From positions 1 to 28,793 of the forward strand of contig JBAXSI010000037.1 of NCBI GenBank assembly GCA_037130755.1: a DNA stretch of 28,793 nt, read 5' to 3'. Shown here one piece after another: positions 23,662 to 28,793 of this stretch. Position 1 is the first letter of the stretch, and each line of letters begins with the position of its first letter. The notes below the pieces were generated by a model. The model saw nothing but the letters and a program-made list of their open reading frames with translations. It was not told the DNA's origin and searched no databases. The position numbers and the translations under genes were made by a program. This DNA is from UBA10649 sp037130755. GTDB taxonomy: Bacteria; Actinomycetota; Actinomycetes; S36-B12.

Positions 23662-24852
23662 TCACTCTGTGTCCGGACCCCTGCCGTCCGGGTCCCGACG
23701 ACGAAGGCCCGCAGCGACAAGTGATGCGCTGCCGATGGCGACGGCGACGAGGCCCGCACCACCGAGCATGGCCATCGAGACGCTGGCTGGCGCCTTGACG
23801 ATCACGTTGGCTGCCTTGGAGCGTGTCGACGATTCGGGGGAGCTCGACGAAGAAGGCTCGGGCTCGCCGCTAGGCGAGGACGACGACGAGGATGACGACG
23901 AGACGGAAGGCGTCGCGCCTTCCGGCAGCGGGGCCACGAGTTGGCCGATCGGCGTCACCATGCCGCTGTTGGCGAAGCCCCAGTCGAGCAGTTTGCGCGC
24001 GGCGAACTCGCTCGACTCGTGGACGCCCATCAGCGCCACGATGAGAGTGGTTCCGTTGCGCGTCGCCATGCCCACGTACGTACGGCCGGCGCGCGACGTG
24101 AAGCCCGTCTTGACGCCCGTCATGCCGTGATAGCCGTGCTTGAGGAGTCGGTTGGTCGTGTAGATCGGGTGCGAGGCCTTGCCCGTGCGATCGGGGAACG
24201 TCGCTCGCACCGTGCCGGCGTACTTGGCGAAATCGGGACGGAGCATTCCAGCCCGCGCGATCAGTGCCAGGTCGTAGGCGCTCGAGACCTGTCCGGGCGT
24301 GTCGAGCCCGTTGGGCGTCTTGGCAACCGTGTCGTTTGCCTGCAGCGTCTTCGCGAGCCGGTTCATCTGCGCGATCGTCTTGCCGACGCCGCCGTTCGCC
24401 TCCGCTACCGCGATCGCCGCGTCGTTCGCGCTGGGCAGGAAGACCGCGTACCAGAGCTGATCGAGGGTGTAGCGGCGGCCGGGCTTCAACCCGACCCGCG
24501 AGCCGTAGGTGTACGCGGCCGCCTTGCTCGCGCGGATCGTCTGGTCCGGTGAGGTCTGGGGCATGACGGTGAGGGCGGTCAGCATCTTCAGGGTGCTGGC
24601 CGGCGGACGCCGCACGTGGGAGCCCTTCTGGGCGAGGACGTCGCCGGTCGTGGCGTCGGCCAGGATCCAGGTTTCCGCGTTCACCTCCGGCAGGGGCTGG
24701 GCGCCGAGCAGCAGCGAAACCGTCCGGTGGGGGCTGGCCAGCTTCTCGCCGCCGAGGGTCTGCGCAAGTGCCGGACTGGCCACACCCAGCGTGAGGAGCA
24801 CCGCACCGGCGAATGCCGCTACGCGCGAGTGTCCACGGTGGAGTCTGCGCAT
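23662..24852 (-). CDS. D-alanyl-D-alanine carboxypeptidase (PBP5/DacA type)
   Basis: The 396-residue exported serine DD-peptidase trims peptidoglycan stem peptides. Residues 1-30 are a signal peptide ending Ala-Leu-Ala, with cleavage probable before Gln31. The catalytic tetrad Ser86-x-x-Lys89 is in 'PPASTLKMLTALT', Ser141-Ala-Asn143 is in 'FLPSANDAAIAVAEANGG', and Lys248-Thr-Gly250 is in 'GVKTGFTSRAG'. After the peptidase domain comes a Ser/Pro/Glu-rich linker (about 320-355). One C-terminal membrane helix ('GGAGLVAVAIGSASLVAAGL') and a short basic tail (RRRD) then anchor it to the outer face of the membrane. The frame continues upstream over gabD, but ATG 24852 fits the signal peptide. TAGCAT lies 8 nt before it on the minus strand. 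Confidence 0.94.
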   Translation of the reverse strand: MRRLHRGHSRVAAFAGAVLLTLGVASPALAQTLGGEKLASPHRTVSLLLGAQPLPEVNAETWILADATTGDVLAQKGSHVRRPPASTLKMLTALTVMPQTSPDQTIRASKAAAYTYGSRVGLKPGRRYTLDQLWYAVFLPSANDAAIAVAEANGGVGKTIAQMNRLAKTLQANDTVAKTPNGLDTPGQVSSAYDLALIARAGMLRPDFAKYAGTVRATFPDRTGKASHPIYTTNRLLKHGYHGMTGVKTGFTSRAGRTYVGMATRNGTTLIVALMGVHESSEFAARKLLDWGFANSGMVTPIGQLVAPLPEGATPSVSSSSSSSSSPSGEPEPSSSSSPESSTRSKAANVIVKAPASVSMAMLGGAGLVAVAIGSASLVAAGLRRRDPDGRGPDTE

Positions 24853-24860
24853 GATTTCCC

Positions 24861-24882
24861 ATGCTAGGCGCGCCGGTAGGCT
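24861..24882. promoter_or_regulatory. Divergent promoter between carboxypeptidase and gabD genes
   Basis: Minus-strand TAGCAT (24866-24861) lies 8 nt before the carboxypeptidase ATG. Plus-strand TAGGCT (24877-24882) lies about 31 nt before the gabD ATG, which also has a GGAGGA Shine-Dalgarno (24905-24910). One side looks leaderless or nearly so, the other leadered. Confidence 0.4.
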
Positions 24883-24913
24883 CAAACCGCTAACCGAGCC
24901 CCTTGGAGGACAC

Positions 24914-26347
24914 ATGTCGCAGCTGGCCGCGCCAACCGGACTTCTCATCGGCGGTGAGTGGCTCCAGACCGAGGAGAAGCTGCCGGTCATGGATCCGGCC
25001 ACCTTCACGGTCCTTGCCGAGATCGGCAACGCCTCGGTGAGCGACGGACTCGATGCGGTTGCGGCAGCCCACGACGCGTTCCAGACGTGGTCGGTCACTC
25101 CGGCCCGAGTGCGCGCCGAAGTGCTGCGCAAGGCCTTCGAGATCATGACGGCCGAGTTGGAGGTCTGTGCCCGCCTGATCTCGCTGGAGAACGGCAAGGC
25201 GTGGCGCGACGCGATGGGGGAGGCCACCTACGCGGCGGAGTTCTTCCGCTGGTTCTCCGAGGAGGCTGCTCGCATCGAAGGTGGCTTCCGCTACTCGCCC
25301 GCCCGTGACAAGACGATCATCACCGACCACCGCCCGATGGGTGTGGCATTCATGATCACCCCGTGGAACTTCCCCGCGGCCATGGCCACCCGCAAGCTCG
25401 CCCCCGCCCTGGCGGCCGGCTGCACGGCCGTGCTCAAGCCCGCAAGTGAGACTCCGCTGACCGCGCTGTGGATCGGTGAGGTTCTGCAGCGCGCTGGCGC
25501 GCCGGCCGGTGTCGTCAACATCATCACGACCAAGCACACCAACGACGTCTCGACGGCGATCCTGTCCGATCCGCGAATCTCGACGCTGTCGTTCACCGGC
25601 TCGACCTACGTCGGCAAGATGCTGCTGAAGCAGACCGCCGACCGCGTTCTCCCGTCATCGATGGAGCTCGGCGGCAATGCCCCGTTCATCGTGCTCGAGG
25701 GTGCCGACGTCGATGCCGCCATCTCGGGTGCCATGATCGCCAAGATGCGCAACGGCGGTGCCGCCTGCACGGCGGCAAACCGCTTCTACATCCACGAGTC
25801 GGTCGCGACCGAGTTCACGACCAAGCTCGAAAGCGCCTTCGCTGCCCTCAAGATCGGTCCCGGGGTCGAGCAGACGAACGACCTGGGCGCCATGGTCTCC
25901 GAGAAGGAGCGCGACAAGATCCTCGAGCTGCTGGACACTGCCGCGGCGGAGGGCCTCGACATCAAGCCCGCATCGCAGGCCCCGAAGCTTGGTGCGTTCA
26001 TCGCCCCGTACGTAGTACGCGATGTGCTGCACGGCTCGACGCTCACCAAGAACGAGGTGTTCGGGCCGGTCGCGCCGATCGTCACGTTCTCTGATGAGGA
26101 CGAGGGCATCCGGATGGCTAACGACACCGAGTACGGCCTGATCTCCTACGTCTATGCCAAGGACCCGGGCACCGGCGTCAAGGTCGCCCGGCGCATGGAG
26201 TCCGGCATGGTGGCGGTCAACCGCGGACTCGCGTCCGATCCGGCCGCGCCGTTCGGCGGGATGAAGGAGTCGGGCCTGGGGCGCGAGGGCGGGTTCGCCG
26301 GCATCCACGAGTTCCTCGAGACCCAGTACTTCGCCGTCGACCTGTAA
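24914..26347 (+). CDS. gabD: Succinate-semialdehyde dehydrogenase-like aldehyde dehydrogenase
   Basis: This 477-residue ALDH-superfamily enzyme has the NAD(P) region 'MITPWNFPAAMATRKLAPALAAGCTAVLKPASETP', with the Lys-Pro-Ala-Ser-Glu segment often seen with NADP use. The general base is Glu251 in 'SMELGGNAPFIV' and the nucleophile is Cys285 in 'NGGAACTAANRFY'. 'KNEVFGPVAPIVTF' and 'PFGGMKESGLGREGG' are standard ALDH motifs. Overall it best resembles GabD, which oxidises succinate semialdehyde to succinate; exact substrate assignment is by family likeness. The second Cys found two residues after the nucleophile in E. coli GabD is Ala here. GGAGGA (24905-24910) precedes ATG 24914 by 3-4 nt. The gene converges on sdhBA, whose product uses succinate. 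Confidence 0.88.
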   Translation: MSQLAAPTGLLIGGEWLQTEEKLPVMDPATFTVLAEIGNASVSDGLDAVAAAHDAFQTWSVTPARVRAEVLRKAFEIMTAELEVCARLISLENGKAWRDAMGEATYAAEFFRWFSEEAARIEGGFRYSPARDKTIITDHRPMGVAFMITPWNFPAAMATRKLAPALAAGCTAVLKPASETPLTALWIGEVLQRAGAPAGVVNIITTKHTNDVSTAILSDPRISTLSFTGSTYVGKMLLKQTADRVLPSSMELGGNAPFIVLEGADVDAAISGAMIAKMRNGGAACTAANRFYIHESVATEFTTKLESAFAALKIGPGVEQTNDLGAMVSEKERDKILELLDTAAAEGLDIKPASQAPKLGAFIAPYVVRDVLHGSTLTKNEVFGPVAPIVTFSDEDEGIRMANDTEYGLISYVYAKDPGTGVKVARRMESGMVAVNRGLASDPAAPFGGMKESGLGREGGFAGIHEFLETQYFAVDL

Positions 26348-26353
26348 CCACCT

Positions 26354-26429
26354 CCGCCGAAAGGCAGGCTCCGGTCGTCAAAGCACCCCTGCGCAGATGG
26401 TTTCGTGACCGGAGCCTGCCTCTCGGCGG
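26354..26429. terminator. Long inverted repeat, bidirectional terminator between gabD and sdhB
   Basis: The arms at 26354-26376 and 26407-26429 are complementary over 23 positions with one imperfect pair, separated by a 30-nt loop. In the minus-strand RNA the odd pair is a G-U wobble; in the plus-strand RNA it is an A-C mismatch. The arms begin 6 nt after the gabD stop and end 10 nt after the sdhB stop. No U-tract follows on either side, which is common for high-GC actinobacterial terminators. Confidence 0.75.
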
Positions 26430-26439
26430 GGCGGGGGGG

Positions 26440-27188
26440 TCAGACCTTGCGGAAGATCAGGGCGCGCTTGACCTCTTGGATGGCCTTGGTGACCTCGATG
26501 CCGCGCGGGCAGGCGTCGGTGCAGTTGAAGGTCGTGCGGCAGCGCCACACGCCCTCCTTCTCGTTGAGGATCTCCAGCCGCTGCTCGGCGGCCGCGTCGC
26601 GGCTGTCGAAGATGAACCGGTTCGCAGCAACGATCGCGGCGGGCCCGAAGTACTGGCCGTCGGTCCAGTAGACCGGGCAGGACGTCGTGCAGCAGGCGCA
26701 CAGGATGCACTTGGTGGTGTCGTCGAAGCGCGCGCGCTCCTCGGCGGACTGCAGGCGCTCCTTGCTCGGCTCGTGCCCGGCGGGGATGAGGAACGGCAGC
26801 ACGGAGCGGTACGCGGAGAAGAACGGCTCCATGTTGACGACGAGGTCCTTCTCCAGCGGCAGGCCCTTGATCGCCTCGACGGTGATCGGCTTGCTGATGT
26901 CGAGGTCCTTGACGAGGGTCTTGCACGCCAGCCGGTTGCGGCCGTTGATGCGCATGGCGTCGGACCCGCAGATTCCGTGACCGCACGAGCGGCGGAACGT
27001 AAGAGTGCCGTCCTGCTCACCCTTGAGCCGATCGAGTGCCGTCAGTACTCGATCGGTCGGGAACAGTGCGAGGGTGTAGTCCTCCCAGTGCGGCTCAGTG
27101 TCGACCTCCGGCTGGAACCGCCGGATGCGGAAGGTGACGTCGGTCGCGACGGGGATGGCCTCGGCGGGGACCTCGACTGCAGCAGTCA

Positions 27189-27189
<1 letters not shown>
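26440..27189 (-). CDS. sdhB: Succinate dehydrogenase iron-sulfur subunit
   Basis: The 249-residue subunit relays electrons from the SdhA flavin to quinone at the membrane. The [2Fe-2S] ligands are Cys69, Cys74, Asp77 and Cys89 ('SCGHGICGSD...LAC'), with Asp in the third position as in E. coli. The [4Fe-4S] and [3Fe-4S] ligands lie in 'CILCACCTTSCP' (Cys161, 164, 167, 171) and in 'WRCRTTFNCTDACPRGIEV' (Cys217, 223, 227). The N-terminus carries a ~17-residue extension before the ferredoxin fold. The ATG at 27189 shares one base with the sdhA TGA (27191-27189), so translation is coupled. The gene ends next to a strong hairpin. Membrane subunits (sdhC/D) are not in the window and presumably lie upstream of sdhA. 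Confidence 0.97.

Positions 27190-28793
<1,604 letters not shown>

Noticed and set aside
24853..25227. Long N-terminal extension of the carboxypeptidase
   Set aside because: It overlaps the start of gabD on the opposite strand, and a textbook signal peptide begins at ATG 24852.

Overview
The window is high-GC, very densely coded DNA. GTG and TTG starts are common and the gene set is that of core metabolism. Gene content and order point to the chromosome of an actinobacterium (Actinomycetota). The block pcrA / small B12-binding subunit / sucC-sucD / PerM-like membrane protein / purN-purH / folD-DUF3017 / mdh / trpS / D,D-carboxypeptidase / sdhB-sdhA matches what I recall of the Streptomyces chromosome, and part of it matches mycobacteria (sucCD - perM - purN - purH). 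The genus cannot be fixed from this sequence alone. I see no rRNA, tRNA, CRISPR array, insertion sequence, phage gene or attachment site. The longest gap between genes is about 120 bases.

Layout. 1-752: the 3' end of a secreted protein built from beta-rich modules. 793-3063: UvrD/PcrA helicase. 3020-4861, minus strand: an NAD(P)H:FMN-reductase-like protein, a stand-alone Lrp/AsnC ligand-sensor (RAM) domain and an alpha/beta hydrolase. 4928-7456: a small cobalamin-binding mutase subunit, then succinyl-CoA synthetase sucC-sucD. 7478-9913: an EamA transporter diverging from a TSUP permease, then a short-chain dehydrogenase. 9968-15238: PerM-like DUF6350 protein, a small polytopic membrane protein, purN-purH and a YdcZ-type permease. 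15266-16954: folD, DUF3017 and a GyrI-like protein. 16999-18366, minus strand: a PLP-dependent decarboxylase. 18488-20696: mdh-icd. 20751-23651: a CNNM/CBS protein, trpS and a 2'-5' RNA ligase-like protein. 23662-24852, minus strand: D-Ala-D-Ala carboxypeptidase. 24914-26347: succinate-semialdehyde dehydrogenase. 26440-28793, minus strand: sdhB and the 3' part of sdhA.

The genes share a metabolic theme. Six TCA-cycle genes (sucC, sucD, mdh, icd, sdhB, sdhA) lie within 24 kb. Two possible side entries sit beside them: a B12-dependent mutase subunit next to sucCD, and an aldehyde dehydrogenase making succinate next to sdhBA. Purine and one-carbon genes (purN, purH, folD) are interleaved; PurN and PurH use 10-formyl-THF made by FolD.

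The most notable non-coding signals are these. At least ten genes have a TANNNT-like hexamer exactly 6 nt before the start codon, which suggests pervasive leaderless transcription. A perfect 16-nt palindrome lies between the decarboxylase and mdh. An ultra-compact divergent promoter at 8312-8340 appears to have overlapping -10 elements. A 23-bp-stem bidirectional terminator separates gabD from sdhB. I found no clearly new multi-gene defence or mobile system here; this is mainly conserved core chromosome.
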